This document shows, piece by piece, positions 51,837-60,572 of a stretch of DNA of 64,000 nucleotides. Position 1 is the stretch's first letter, and every line of letters begins with the position of its first letter. The notes under the pieces were generated by a model. That model was not told the origin of the DNA, did not search any database, and was given only the letters and a program-made list of their open reading frames with translations. The DNA comes from Catelliglobosispora koreensis DSM 44566 (lineage in GTDB: Bacteria > Actinomycetota > Actinomycetes > Mycobacteriales > Micromonosporaceae). Where the stretch lies: contig NZ_KB903251.1 of NCBI RefSeq assembly GCF_000379685.1, positions 62,001 through 126,000 on the forward strand. The letters are read 5' to 3'. A program made the translations under genes and the position numbers.

Positions 51837-54146
51837 TTGACAACAACGGTGGATTCGCTGGTTAAAGCGGTGCAAGAGGCGGCGCTAGGGCTGGCTGGGG
51901 TAGAGCCAGAACTCGTGAGCGGCCCGGTAGCCGCAGGCATTTGGCCCGGCGCGACCGAGGCTGAGCTGCGATTGCGGGCCGTTGAAACAGCAGCGGCGAT
52001 GGTGGCGCAGGAGCCGTCGTACAGCCGGCTGGCCGCGCGGTTGCTGTCCGCGCACATCAGCGAGGAAGCCGCTACGCAGGGCGTCATGTCCTTTGCCGAC
52101 GCCATCAGGGCTGGGCACGATCTGGGGCTGCTGGCCGATGACCTGGCCAAGTTCGTGGCCGTGCACCCGGAACTCGGCGACCTGATCGATCAGGACGCGG
52201 ATGACCGCTTCGAATACTTCGGCCTGCGTACCGTCTATGACCGCTATTTGCTGCGCCACCCAACGAACCGCCAGGTCATCGAGACGCCGCAGTTCTTCCT
52301 GCTGCGCGTCGCGTGTGGACTGATGGGTGCCGTCGGCAGCGCTTCCACGGCCGGGCGCACGCTGGCTGGCAGCGTCGCCGACATCGCTGAGCTCTACGAG
52401 CGCCTGAGCAAGCTTGCCTATCTGCCCAGCTCGCCGACCCTGTTCAACGCCGGCGCGAAAAGGCCACAGCTGTCGTCATGCTTCCTGCTCGACTCACCCC
52501 GCGACGAACTCGACTCGATCTACGAGCGGTACGCTCAGATCGCGCGACTGTCCAAGTACGCCGGTGGGATCGGGGTGTCCTGGTCGCGCATCCGTTCGCG
52601 GGGTTCGCTGATCCGGGGCACTAACGGGCTGTCCAACGGCATCGTGCCGTGGCTGCGCACCCTGGACTCTTCCGTCGCGGCGGTCAACCAGGGTGGCCGG
52701 CGCAAGGGTGCGGCCTGTGTCTACCTGGAGACCTGGCACGCCGACATCGACTCCTTCTTGCAGCTGCGGGATTCCACGGGCGACGAAGCCCAGCGCACGC
52801 ACAACCTGCACCTGGCCAACTGGGTTCCCGACGAGTTCATGCGGCGGGTCGAGACCGACTCATCCTGGTCTCTGTTCGACCCCAAAGATGTGCCGTCGCT
52901 AGTGGACCTGTGGGGACCCTCGTTTGATGAGGCTTACCGTGCGGCTGAGGCGGCTGGCCTGGCGATCAAGACGGTCCAGGCGCGTGAGCTTTACGGCCGC
53001 ATGATGCGGACCCTCGCGCAGACCGGCAACGGCTGGATGACCTTCAAGGACGCGTCCAACCGCACGTCGAACCAGACGGCCCGCCCGGAAAACGTGATCC
53101 ACCTGTCCAACCTGTGCACCGAGATCCTCGAAGTCACGAGCGACGAAGAGACCGCGGTGTGCAACCTCGGCTCGGTCAACCTTGCGGCGCATGTCACGGC
53201 TGACGGTGTCGACTGGGACACGTTGCGCGAGACGGTCCGTGTGGCGGTCCGGGTGCTGGACCGCACGATCGACCTGTCTTACTACCCGACATCGCAAGCC
53301 AGTGGTGCCAACAACAAATGGCGCCCGATCGGGCTTGGCGTCATGGGCCTGGCCGACGTGTTCTTCACGCTCAAGCTCGACTTCGACTCCCCGGAAGCAC
53401 TGGCGCTCTCGACGCGTATCGCCGAGGAGATCTCGCTCGCGGCCTACGACACCAGCGCGACACTGGCTGCCGAGCTGGGCTCGCATCCGTCCTATGCCGA
53501 CACTCGTGCCGCCCAAGGCGTGCTGCACGTGGACCACTGGGCCTCGGCGGAAATGACGAAGCCAGCCGAGTGGGCGTCGCTGCGGGAGAAGGTGGCCCGC
53601 ACGGGATTGCGCAACTCGCTGCTCATCGCGATCGCTCCCACCGCGACGATCGCCTCGATCGCCGGCTGTGCCGAGTGCATCGAGCCGCCCGTGGCCAACG
53701 TGTTCAAGCGCGAGACGCTCTCGGGTGAGTTCCTTCAAGTCAACCGGTACCTGGTCGAGGAACTCAAATCCCGCGGCCTGTGGACGGCACAGTTGCGTGA
53801 CCGCATCATCCGGGCCGAAGGCTCAATCGTTGGCATCGCTGAGATTCCGGCCGAGCTGCAGAAGCGGTTCCGCACGGCGTGGGAGCTGCCGCAGCGGTCC
53901 CTGATCGACCTCGCCGCGGCACGGGCGCCCTACATCGACCAGTCGCAGTCGCTGAACCTGTTCATGGCCGCGCCGGAGATCGGCAAGCTGTCGTCGATGT
54001 ATGCCTATGCCTGGCGCAAGGGTCTCAAGACGACCTACTACTTGCGCTCGCGCCCGGCGACGGCCATCGCCAAAACGACGGTCGCCGCGCCGTCGATGAT
54101 CCAGCTTGATGTTGAGAACCCTGAGATTTGCGAGGCTTGCCAGTGA
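51837..54146 (+). CDS. nrdA: Class I ribonucleoside-diphosphate reductase, large subunit
   Basis: Reduces NDPs to dNDPs, 769 aa. Active-site cysteines appear in LSSCFLLDSPRDELDSI, HLSNLCTEI and AVCNLGSVNLAAH; the C-terminal redox pair is EICEAC. RNR barrel motifs include AYAWRKGLKTTYYLR and TATIASIAGCAECIEP. I start at the TTG at 51837, 6 nt after GGGGGAG; the frame is open to 51705 but those residues match nothing. The N-terminus lacks an ATP-cone signature, so dATP feedback through such a domain is not expected. It overlaps nrdB as GTGA. Confidence 0.93.
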   Translation: MTTTVDSLVKAVQEAALGLAGVEPELVSGPVAAGIWPGATEAELRLRAVETAAAMVAQEPSYSRLAARLLSAHISEEAATQGVMSFADAIRAGHDLGLLADDLAKFVAVHPELGDLIDQDADDRFEYFGLRTVYDRYLLRHPTNRQVIETPQFFLLRVACGLMGAVGSASTAGRTLAGSVADIAELYERLSKLAYLPSSPTLFNAGAKRPQLSSCFLLDSPRDELDSIYERYAQIARLSKYAGGIGVSWSRIRSRGSLIRGTNGLSNGIVPWLRTLDSSVAAVNQGGRRKGAACVYLETWHADIDSFLQLRDSTGDEAQRTHNLHLANWVPDEFMRRVETDSSWSLFDPKDVPSLVDLWGPSFDEAYRAAEAAGLAIKTVQARELYGRMMRTLAQTGNGWMTFKDASNRTSNQTARPENVIHLSNLCTEILEVTSDEETAVCNLGSVNLAAHVTADGVDWDTLRETVRVAVRVLDRTIDLSYYPTSQASGANNKWRPIGLGVMGLADVFFTLKLDFDSPEALALSTRIAEEISLAAYDTSATLAAELGSHPSYADTRAAQGVLHVDHWASAEMTKPAEWASLREKVARTGLRNSLLIAIAPTATIASIAGCAECIEPPVANVFKRETLSGEFLQVNRYLVEELKSRGLWTAQLRDRIIRAEGSIVGIAEIPAELQKRFRTAWELPQRSLIDLAAARAPYIDQSQSLNLFMAAPEIGKLSSMYAYAWRKGLKTTYYLRSRPATAIAKTTVAAPSMIQLDVENPEICEACQ

Positions 54147-55147
54147 CGAAGATGTTGCTCAACCCCGGGCTGGATCTGACGTTGCGGCCCATGCGGTACC
54201 CGGATTTCTACGAGCGCTACCGCGCGGCTATCCGCAACACGTGGACGGTCGAAGAGGTGGACCTTGGCAATGATCTGCCCGACCTGGCCACGTTCTCGCC
54301 CGGGGAACGGCACCTGATCAACCGGCTGGTGGCGTTCTTCGCCACCGGCGACACGATCGTGTCGAACAACCTCGTGCTCAACCTCTACCGGCACATCAAC
54401 GCTCCGGAGGCACGGCTCTATCTGAGTCGCCAGCTCTTCGAAGAAGCCGTGCACGTCCAGTTCTACTTGACGTTGCTCGACACGTACCTGCCTGACGACG
54501 AGTCGCGCCGGGAGGCCTTTGACGCGGTCGAGAACATCCCGTCGATTTCCCGCAAGGCACAGTTCTGCTTCCGCTGGATCGACTCCGTGTTCGACCTTCC
54601 GTCGCTGGAGACTGTCCAAGATAGACGCAAGTTCCTGCTGAACCTGATCTGCTTCGCGGCGTGCATCGAGGGCCTGTTCTTCTACGGCGCGTTCGCTTAT
54701 GTCTACTGGCTTCGGTCGCGCGGTCTGCTCGACGGTCTGGCCACGGGCACGAACTGGGTGTTCCGCGACGAGTCGATGCACATGGATTTCGCGTTCGCTG
54801 TCGTGGACACCGTTCGCGCCGAGGAGCCGGATCTGTTCGATGAGCAGATGGGCAAAGACGTCACGCTCATGATCGAGGAAGCCGTGGACGCGGAGCTCGC
54901 CTTCGCCGAAGACCTGTGCGGCGAAGGCCTGCCCGGGATGACGACGGCCGACATGCGCGAATACCTGCAATACGTAGCGGATCAGCGGCTGGCCCGGCTC
55001 GGGCTGCCCGCCCGCTTCGGATCGCGAAACCCGTTCCCGTTCATGGCACTGCAAGACGTTCAGGAGCTAGCGAACTTCTTCGAGCGCCGGGTCACGGCCT
55101 ATCAAGTGGCTGTTGGCGGTTCTGTTTCACTCGACGAAGACTTCTGA
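54143..55147 (+). CDS. nrdB: Class I ribonucleotide reductase, radical-generating small subunit
   Basis: Ferritin-like di-metal subunit that makes the radical for NrdA, 334 aa. Metal ligands are D70, E101, H104, E176, E210 and H213, and the radical tyrosine is Y108 in EEAVHVQFY, so it is a canonical tyrosyl-radical type. The C-terminal SLDEDF tail is the NrdA-docking end. GTG start coupled to nrdA. Its last 46 nt overlap the convergent HD-domain gene. Confidence 0.94.
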   Translation: MTKMLLNPGLDLTLRPMRYPDFYERYRAAIRNTWTVEEVDLGNDLPDLATFSPGERHLINRLVAFFATGDTIVSNNLVLNLYRHINAPEARLYLSRQLFEEAVHVQFYLTLLDTYLPDDESRREAFDAVENIPSISRKAQFCFRWIDSVFDLPSLETVQDRRKFLLNLICFAACIEGLFFYGAFAYVYWLRSRGLLDGLATGTNWVFRDESMHMDFAFAVVDTVRAEEPDLFDEQMGKDVTLMIEEAVDAELAFAEDLCGEGLPGMTTADMREYLQYVADQRLARLGLPARFGSRNPFPFMALQDVQELANFFERRVTAYQVAVGGSVSLDEDF

Positions 55148-55890
55148 TCGCTTGCGATCAGAAGCGGTGAGCTCTGCTGAAGTATTGCTTCGAATCGCTG
55201 GGTGGCGAGGTCGAGCTGGCCGTAGATGTGCTGCTTGACCTCGCCATCGAGCGGAGTGTCCGGTCTGGACACGAGCGCGCGCAGAATCGGCACCAGCGGC
55301 GCGTATTTGGTGGACGCCTTCACGAGCTTGTCGCCCGTCGTGTGGATGATGCCCACGCCGTTGTCGGTGAAGTCGGAAATCTTGATCACGCGGGCCCATG
55401 GCTCAAACTCAAGCGCCTCGGCGACGTGATTGCGGTACTGCTCGTTCTTGTCCCGTGCCGGGTCATAGTCGGGGTTCGTCACCGCGTCCACGAGGCGGGC
55501 GACGCGATGGCTGTATCGCTGTGCCAACACCAGGAGCGCCTCTGTCGTGGGTGGAGGGCCGGTCTCGTCATCGGCGCCGGTGAGCCGCCACGGCTGATCC
55601 TCGACCGCGTCGTGCAACAGGGCCGCCGTGAGCACCTCAGCGTCCCGCACGCGGTAGTAGCACAGGATCCGCAGGGTTACCCGCAGCAGATGGTTGATGT
55701 ACGGCTCGCGCACGCGGCGCTGTCCATCGTGCAGGGTGGTCGCTAGCTTCAGCGCATCGAGCAACGTCGCCTGGTCGTGCGGGGGCAGGTCTGAGATCTC
55801 GAGAGCGAACCGTTCCCGTAACCCCTCTTCCCCGTACACCTCGGTGATCGCGTGCAGGGGCATGGTTCGCAATAGAGCCGGGGATCTCAT
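55102..55890 (-). CDS. HD-domain (RelA/SpoT-like hydrolase fold) protein
   Basis: 262 aa. The HD pattern reads HDGQRRVREPYINHLLRV, then AALLHDAVEDQPW and KISDFTDNGVGI, as in the hydrolase half of RelA/SpoT proteins or other metal phosphohydrolases. No synthetase or TGS domain is present, so it could be a small alarmone hydrolase or an unrelated nucleotidase; I do not assign one. TATAAA lies 7 nt before the ATG at 55890. It overlaps nrdB convergently, with a hairpin inside the overlap region. Confidence 0.75.
   Translation of the reverse strand: MRSPALLRTMPLHAITEVYGEEGLRERFALEISDLPPHDQATLLDALKLATTLHDGQRRVREPYINHLLRVTLRILCYYRVRDAEVLTAALLHDAVEDQPWRLTGADDETGPPPTTEALLVLAQRYSHRVARLVDAVTNPDYDPARDKNEQYRNHVAEALEFEPWARVIKISDFTDNGVGIIHTTGDKLVKASTKYAPLVPILRALVSRPDTPLDGEVKQHIYGQLDLATQRFEAILQQSSPLLIASDQKSSSSETEPPTAT
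55141..55164. terminator. Bidirectional hairpin at the nrdB / HD-gene convergence
   Basis: CTTCTGATCGC (55141-55151) pairs with GCGATCAGAAG (55154-55164). The nrdB stop codon lies in one arm and the structure lies within the last codons of the HD gene. Confidence 0.55.
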
Positions 55891-55944
55891 GGCAATCTTT
55901 ATAGCCAACATCCGCCGTTTGTGCGTGCGCGGTAGCGTTTTGCT

Positions 55945-56574
55945 GTGGTTACCTGCATCGCCATAGTCGGAATCGATGGCTCCGGCAAAACAACGCAGGC
56001 GGTGCGGCTCACCTCAACGCTCAACGAGGCCGGCCGGCCTGCCCGCTACGGACCCAACCCTGGAGGCCGTCGCTGGCTTAGCCGGGCGGCGCAGCGGTTC
56101 GGCCGCGAGGACGCCGCCGACTGGCTCGGCCGGCGCGGAATGCTTATGGCCGAATCCCTCCTGCGATGGCTGGCGATCGCACGGTCGCTGACGATCGCGG
56201 CCCTCACCCGCAAGACGGCGATCATGGACCGCTACGCCGTGTGCCAGAGCGTCAGTTTGCGGGTGCATGGAGGCGGGCCGTGGCTGACCAAAGTGGTCAA
56301 TGCGGCTTATCGTGTCTTTCCGGCGCCCGATGTCCTTGTCCTGCTTGATATCCCGCCAGCGGTCGCGTTCGACCGGATCGAACGGCGCGGAACTGACCAT
56401 GAGGAGTTAGCGTTCCTCGCTTCGGCGAGCGATGCTTATCAGGAGCTTGCTGCGACGGCGATTCACGTTGACGCGAGCGGCTCGCCCGACGAGGTCGCCC
56501 AAGCAGTCTGGAACGCGGTGTGCGAAAGCGACCGGGTAAGGTCCGATCGTGGCAAGGACAACAAAGGTGCCTGA
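55945..56574 (+). CDS. Thymidylate-kinase-like P-loop kinase
   Basis: 209 aa. P-loop IVGIDGSGKTTQAVRL, DR(Y) motif in IMDRYAVCQS, and a lid-type segment FDRIERRGTDHEELAFL, as in dTMP kinases. The LID and substrate loops differ from housekeeping Tmk, so the true substrate may be another nucleotide or a small molecule. Nearness to nrdAB fits dNTP supply. The GTG at 55945 is 6 nt after TAGCGT with no ribosome site. The 3' end overlaps the RpiR gene by 26 nt. Confidence 0.8.
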   Translation: MVTCIAIVGIDGSGKTTQAVRLTSTLNEAGRPARYGPNPGGRRWLSRAAQRFGREDAADWLGRRGMLMAESLLRWLAIARSLTIAALTRKTAIMDRYAVCQSVSLRVHGGGPWLTKVVNAAYRVFPAPDVLVLLDIPPAVAFDRIERRGTDHEELAFLASASDAYQELAATAIHVDASGSPDEVAQAVWNAVCESDRVRSDRGKDNKGA

Positions 56575-57454
56575 ATCCGATGAAGGCTTGGCCGGCCTAA
56601 TGGTCCAAATCAACGGCTTGCTCCCGGCGCTGTCGCCGGCGGAGCAACGTGTCGCCAGGATCGTGCTGGCTGACCCCGCCGGGGCCGCCGAGCGCACCAT
56701 CACCGACCTTGCTGCCGCGGCACAGACGTCAGAGGCGAGCGTGGTGCGGTTCTGCCGCTCCATCGGGCTAACCGGTTACCCCCAGTTGCGGATCAGGCTC
56801 GCGGCTGAAGCGGCTCGCAAGGACCCGACTGTCGACGCTCACGTCGCTGGCGGAGCGATTCAGCCCGGGGCCGGGCTGTCGCAGATCATCGCCACAGTGG
56901 CCTTCAATGACGCCAGGGCGGTCGAAGAGACCGCGCAGCAACTTGACCCCGAGACGTGCGAACAGATCGTCCACGCGCTGCTCAAGGCCTCCAGAATCGA
57001 GGTCTTCGGCGCGGGCGGAAGCAGCTTCATCGCCGCCGACTTCCAGGCCAAGCTGCACCGGCTCGGCCGGGTGGCCTACTTCTGGCCCGACGTTCACGGG
57101 GCGCTCGCCTCGGCGTCGATGCTCGGCCCGGGCGACGTCGCCATCGGCATTTCGCACACCGGGACCACCTGGGACACCATTGAGATGCTCTCTCGTGCCC
57201 GAAAAGCGGGCGCGACCACCGTTGCGCTAACGAATTTCCCCCGGTCGGCCATCAGTGAGGCCGCCGATCTCGTTGTCACCACCGCTGCCCGTGAGACGAC
57301 CTACCGTGCTGGAGCGCTCGCCTCACGCTTGGCCCAGCTGACCGTGCTCGATTGCATCTTCGTCGCCCTGGCCGCCCGCACGCGCGGAAAGCAGACACTT
57401 ACGGCTGAACAGCCAGCCACCAGGCGGGGGACGGGACGCAAAAAGGCGTCATAG
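56549..57454 (+). CDS. RpiR/MurR-family regulator (HTH + SIS)
   Basis: 301 aa. N-terminal HTH (about 15-95) with PALSPAEQRVARIVLADPAG and TSEASVVRFCRSIGLTGYPQ; C-terminal SIS phosphosugar-binding domain (about 130-270) with FGAGGSSFIAADFQAKLHRL and GISHTGTTWDTIEMLSRARK. It senses a phosphorylated sugar, such as an amino-sugar phosphate, but no metabolic partner is adjacent. The GTG is 6 nt after TAAGGT. A stem-loop follows the gene. Confidence 0.9.
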   Translation: MARTTKVPESDEGLAGLMVQINGLLPALSPAEQRVARIVLADPAGAAERTITDLAAAAQTSEASVVRFCRSIGLTGYPQLRIRLAAEAARKDPTVDAHVAGGAIQPGAGLSQIIATVAFNDARAVEETAQQLDPETCEQIVHALLKASRIEVFGAGGSSFIAADFQAKLHRLGRVAYFWPDVHGALASASMLGPGDVAIGISHTGTTWDTIEMLSRARKAGATTVALTNFPRSAISEAADLVVTTAARETTYRAGALASRLAQLTVLDCIFVALAARTRGKQTLTAEQPATRRGTGRKKAS

Positions 57455-57481
57455 CGCGTTCGATCTTCTGTCGCCAGGAAT

Positions 57482-57520
57482 AGCGATGCAGCTCACAGGC
57501 CTTTCGTGACCTGCATCGCT
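57482..57520 (+). terminator. Stem-loop after the RpiR gene
   Basis: AGCGATGCAG-C-TCAC (57482-57496) pairs with 57506-57520 over 15 positions with one mismatch and a 9-nt loop, 28 nt beyond the stop. No U-tract. The remaining bases to 57695 show only the sigma leader. Confidence 0.6.
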
Positions 57521-57695
57521 GTGACCATGGCCCGGATCTTGGTGTCATAAATCGGGCAATTTAACTCCCAATACAGGAAGTTCACAGCTCTTCGTGACAC
57601 TTTCAGGGGCAACGCGGAATCATCTCCGAGCGTCATCTGTTGTGCAGGTGTCAGCACCGCAGGCCCCTGCGGCGATTACGGGGGAGGACCCGAAC

Positions 57696-58637
57696 GTGGA
57701 GAACATGACCATGCTGCGCACCGATCAGGTAGCCGAGGAGCGCGATCTCGTCGGCGTGTACCTGCACGAAATCTCACGCACTCCTCTGCTGGACGCCCAA
57801 ACTGAGGTAGACCTAGCCAAGGCTATCGAAGCGGGACTCTACGCGGAGAGCCTCCTCGAGGAGAACACCCTTCCCCAGGGTGTCTCGCGCGAGGAACTCG
57901 AGCTGCTGATGGAAGAGGGTGCGCGAGCCAAGGACCTATTCATCCGGGCCAACCTCCGCCTAGTGGTGTCGATCGCTCGCCGTTACGTACGTTCCGGAAT
58001 GCCCATGCTGGACCTGATCCAGGAGGGCAACACCGGCCTCGTGCGCGCCGTCGAGAAGTTCGACTACGTCAAGGGATTCAAGTTCTCGACTTATGCCACC
58101 TGGTGGATTCGTCAGGCGATCAGCCGCGCTATCGCGCAGCAAGAGCGGACGGTCCGGCTGCCAGTGCATCTTGTAGAAGACGTCAACCGGATGCGTAATG
58201 TCGCCCGTCAGCTCACTCGTGAGCTGGGCGCCGAGCCAGAGCCCGAGCAGATCGCGGTAGCCCTCGGGGTGCCGCTGGAGCGGGTTACCGAGCTCATCCG
58301 GTGGTCACAGGACACCGTGTCGCTCGACACCCCCGTCGGCGATGACGGCGACACCAACCTCGGTGACCTCGTTGCCGACAGCGACTCCCCGAGCCCGGAA
58401 GAGATCGTTCTCTCCGCGCTTGAGCGCCAGCGCATCGAGGGCCTGCTCAACCACCTGGATGACCGGTCGGCCGGCATCATGCGGGCGCGTTACGGGCTCG
58501 AAGACGGCCGTGAGCACTCGCTCACCGAGGTCGCCTCGCGCTTCTCGCTTTCCCGCGAGCGCATCCGCCAGCTCGAGATCCAGGCGTTGGGGCGCCTGCG
58601 CGAGCTGGCCCGGGCCGAAGGCCTTGCGGCAGCGTAA
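57696..58637 (+). CDS. Group-2 RNA polymerase sigma factor (SigA/HrdB-like)
   Basis: 313 aa. Region 1.2 DLVGVYLHEISRTPLLDAQT, region 2 with DLFIRANLRLVVSIARRYV and FSTYATWWIRQAISRAIAQQ, region 3 RLPVHLVEDVNRM, and region 4 LTEVASRFSLSRERIRQLE. It lacks the long acidic region 1.1 of the housekeeping factor, so it is a SigB/HrdD-type alternative of stationary phase or stress. I chose the GTG at 57696, 8 nt after GGGGGAGG; the frame is open to 57594 but those residues are unlike the family. A bidirectional terminator follows. Confidence 0.9.
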   Translation: MENMTMLRTDQVAEERDLVGVYLHEISRTPLLDAQTEVDLAKAIEAGLYAESLLEENTLPQGVSREELELLMEEGARAKDLFIRANLRLVVSIARRYVRSGMPMLDLIQEGNTGLVRAVEKFDYVKGFKFSTYATWWIRQAISRAIAQQERTVRLPVHLVEDVNRMRNVARQLTRELGAEPEPEQIAVALGVPLERVTELIRWSQDTVSLDTPVGDDGDTNLGDLVADSDSPSPEEIVLSALERQRIEGLLNHLDDRSAGIMRARYGLEDGREHSLTEVASRFSLSRERIRQLEIQALGRLRELARAEGLAAA

Positions 58638-58659
58638 GTAGACATTGTTGGGGGATGGG

Positions 58660-58697
58660 AAAAGCCCCGCACCGCCGGCTGGCGATGCGGGGCTTTC
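58660..58697. terminator. Bidirectional terminator between the sigma factor and NlpC/P60 genes
   Basis: AAAGCCCCGCA (58661-58671) and TGCGGGGCTTT (58686-58696): a perfect 11-bp stem with A- and T-ends that serves both converging genes. Confidence 0.85.
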
Positions 58698-58713
58698 GTA
58701 GATGCGATCGTCG

Positions 58714-59673
58714 TTACGTGCGCACGCGCCCGTAGCCGTACGGCGTCATCATGTCCACATTGGAGATCTTCACCACGTCGCCGAACGTTGGCGCGTGAAT
58801 GACTTTGCCGTCGCCGACGTAGAGCCCGACGTGGCCAAGGCCGGAGTAGAACACCAGATCGCCGGGCGCTAGGTCAGAGCGTCCAATGTGGGCGGTCTGA
58901 TTCCATTGCTGCGCCGCGTTATGCGACAGCGAGACGCCAGCGGCCCGCCAAGCGGCAAGGGTCAGCCCCGAGCAGTCATAGCCATTAGGACCCGAAGCGG
59001 CCCAGACATAAGGTGTGCCGATCGCGTTGTAGGCGAAGGTCACCGCGACCCCGGCCGACCCCGGGATGCTGGGAATCGGTCCGTTGTAGGAGCTGCCGCT
59101 CGTCGTGGCGGACCCCCGGACCTTGATCTTCAGCTCATTTAGTTTGGACAGCTCGGCTTCGATGCCCTGCTTCTGGGCTTCGAGGGTCTTGGCGCGGCCG
59201 TCCTCGATGGACTGCTGCTCCTCAAGCGCCTTGCGCGTGCCCGCGAACTTGCTGGCCGCTGCTTGTGCGGCGTAAATGTGCTCGTTTTGAGCGGAAGCGA
59301 GCTGGTTCAGGGCGCCCAAGCGCTGAAGGGCCGTGTGGGCGTCGCCACTGGACAGGACCGCCCCGACTCCGCTGACCCCCGCTCCGCGGTAAGCCGTTTG
59401 GGCGATTTCTGTGACGCGGCCACGGGCCTGCCCGGCTTGCTGCTCCAGCGGGCCCAGTGTCTCTTGCAGCTTCGCGATCTCGGCCCGGGTCGCGGCCAGC
59501 TGTTCGTTGATCATGTTGTATTGCTCGACGACTTTTTCGAGTTCCTCAGACTTCGCCGAGATCTGCTTTTCGACTTCGGCCACGGTCGGCTCGGCATGAG
59601 CCACCGCCGCTGAGCCGAGGATGGTCGCGCATATGACGCCCACCGGTAAGAGCATTCGGAGGGTCTTGAACAT
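58714..59673 (-). CDS. Secreted NlpC/P60 peptidoglycan hydrolase, RipA-like
   Basis: 319 aa. Signal peptide ending AHA, a long coiled coil (about 30-185) of the kind that keeps RipA-type enzymes inactive or recruits FtsEX, a Ser/Gly linker, then an NlpC/P60 domain with C234 in YDCSGLT, H281 in GHVGLYVG and H293 in VIHAPTF. It cuts the stem peptide (D-Glu to meso-DAP) in cell separation. Its unusually long, structured leader is noted separately. Confidence 0.92.
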   Translation of the reverse strand: MFKTLRMLLPVGVICATILGSAAVAHAEPTVAEVEKQISAKSEELEKVVEQYNMINEQLAATRAEIAKLQETLGPLEQQAGQARGRVTEIAQTAYRGAGVSGVGAVLSSGDAHTALQRLGALNQLASAQNEHIYAAQAAASKFAGTRKALEEQQSIEDGRAKTLEAQKQGIEAELSKLNELKIKVRGSATTSGSSYNGPIPSIPGSAGVAVTFAYNAIGTPYVWAASGPNGYDCSGLTLAAWRAAGVSLSHNAAQQWNQTAHIGRSDLAPGDLVFYSGLGHVGLYVGDGKVIHAPTFGDVVKISNVDMMTPYGYGRVRT

Positions 59674-60035
59674 GGGGGTGAGCCCTTCCTCTGCCGCCTC
59701 TCGCTAAGCCAAGGCGGCCCTGTCCGGTGCCGAACGGGGGTGAACGGCGGGGGACCGGCACAGTGTTGGTCACCCTAGCCAGGCAAAACGCGGGCAGGCC
59801 AGCGCTCGTTGAACCAGATATCCGCTTATGAAGGGAAAAAGGAAGAAGATTCCGCACAAGGGTCAGCCGTTTGGACTATGCATATGCCAACCTGACAGGT
59901 GGCTATCTGACGCCTTCCCCTTATGACATCTCTACGTCACACTAAATCTCGCACGCTCTCGTAAGCACGTGCCCCACTGCCGGTGCCTGGGTGCCACCGG
60001 GCACCGGCACCATTGGTGCGAAAAGGGGATGATCG
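59674..60035. other. Intergenic region: structured leader of the NlpC/P60 gene and upstream sequence
   Basis: No gene seen in 362 nt. On the minus strand the last 100 nt before the NlpC/P60 ATG hold two hairpins: GTGCCG/CGGCAC (59725-59759 region) and GCCGCCT/AGGCGGC (59694-59721 region). They could be a riboswitch or attenuator. The plus-strand end carries a separate hairpin (59979-60008). Confidence 0.45.
59979..60008 (+). other. Hairpin upstream of the DUF6232-like gene
   Basis: GCCGGTGCC (59979-59987) pairs with GGCACCGGC (60000-60008), 28 nt before the ATG. It may be a leader hairpin or a terminator. Confidence 0.5.
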
Positions 60036-60572
60036 ATGGATCACCGCGACCCCGTAACCGCCATAACCCACACAGACGCAGAGCCCATCCTTGTGACTGT
60101 TCGTCCCGGGCTCCACATCACGCCGACCTGTTTCCGGGTCGGGGGGCGTCACTATGAACTCCACTCGCTACGCAACCTGGAAACCCGGCAGTCCGCTCAC
60201 GATCCGCTCACGCGGCAGTCGGCGATCCTCGCCGCCGTGGGGCTGCTCGGTCTCGCGCTGCTCGCCAGGTACATGCACCCGGCCGGCATCGCCGCCACTG
60301 GCGCTGTCCTGTGTGGACTCGCCGTCGTCGCTCTCACCAGCGCTCACCGCAGACCGCGGCATCAGCAGCTGTGGGCCGTCTACAAAGGACACGACATCCA
60401 GTTGTTCAGCAGCGACGACAACTGGCTCTTCGGCGCCGTCGACCGCCAGCTGCGCCGGTCGATGACAGAAAGCAGGCTCGGCAGCACGACGGTGCCCCGC
60501 CCGGTCACCCCGTTGCCCGCCGTTCCGCACCCGTCACTCGTGCATCCGTCGAAGATGTATCCGGTGACGTAA
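60036..60572 (+). CDS. DUF6232-like membrane protein
   Basis: 178 aa, function unknown. An N-terminal strand-rich part (RPGLHITPTCFRVGGRHYEL), two adjacent membrane helices (AILAAVGLLGLALLARYM and GIAATGAVLCGLAVVALTS), then a short domain with QLWAVYKGHDIQLFSSDDNW and DRQLRRSM, like small DUF6232 proteins of actinobacteria. The Pro-rich C-terminus is probably flexible. GGGG lies 7 nt before the ATG. It is convergent with the DUF5753 gene, stop to stop with no gap. Confidence 0.6.
   Translation: MDHRDPVTAITHTDAEPILVTVRPGLHITPTCFRVGGRHYELHSLRNLETRQSAHDPLTRQSAILAAVGLLGLALLARYMHPAGIAATGAVLCGLAVVALTSAHRRPRHQQLWAVYKGHDIQLFSSDDNWLFGAVDRQLRRSMTESRLGSTTVPRPVTPLPAVPHPSLVHPSKMYPVT

Noticed and set aside
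59720-59760. Plus-strand GGGGGTGAA and GGGGGACC motifs as a c-di-AMP riboswitch
   Set aside because: The two motifs are in the opposite order to the known element, and the strand points away from the NlpC/P60 gene.
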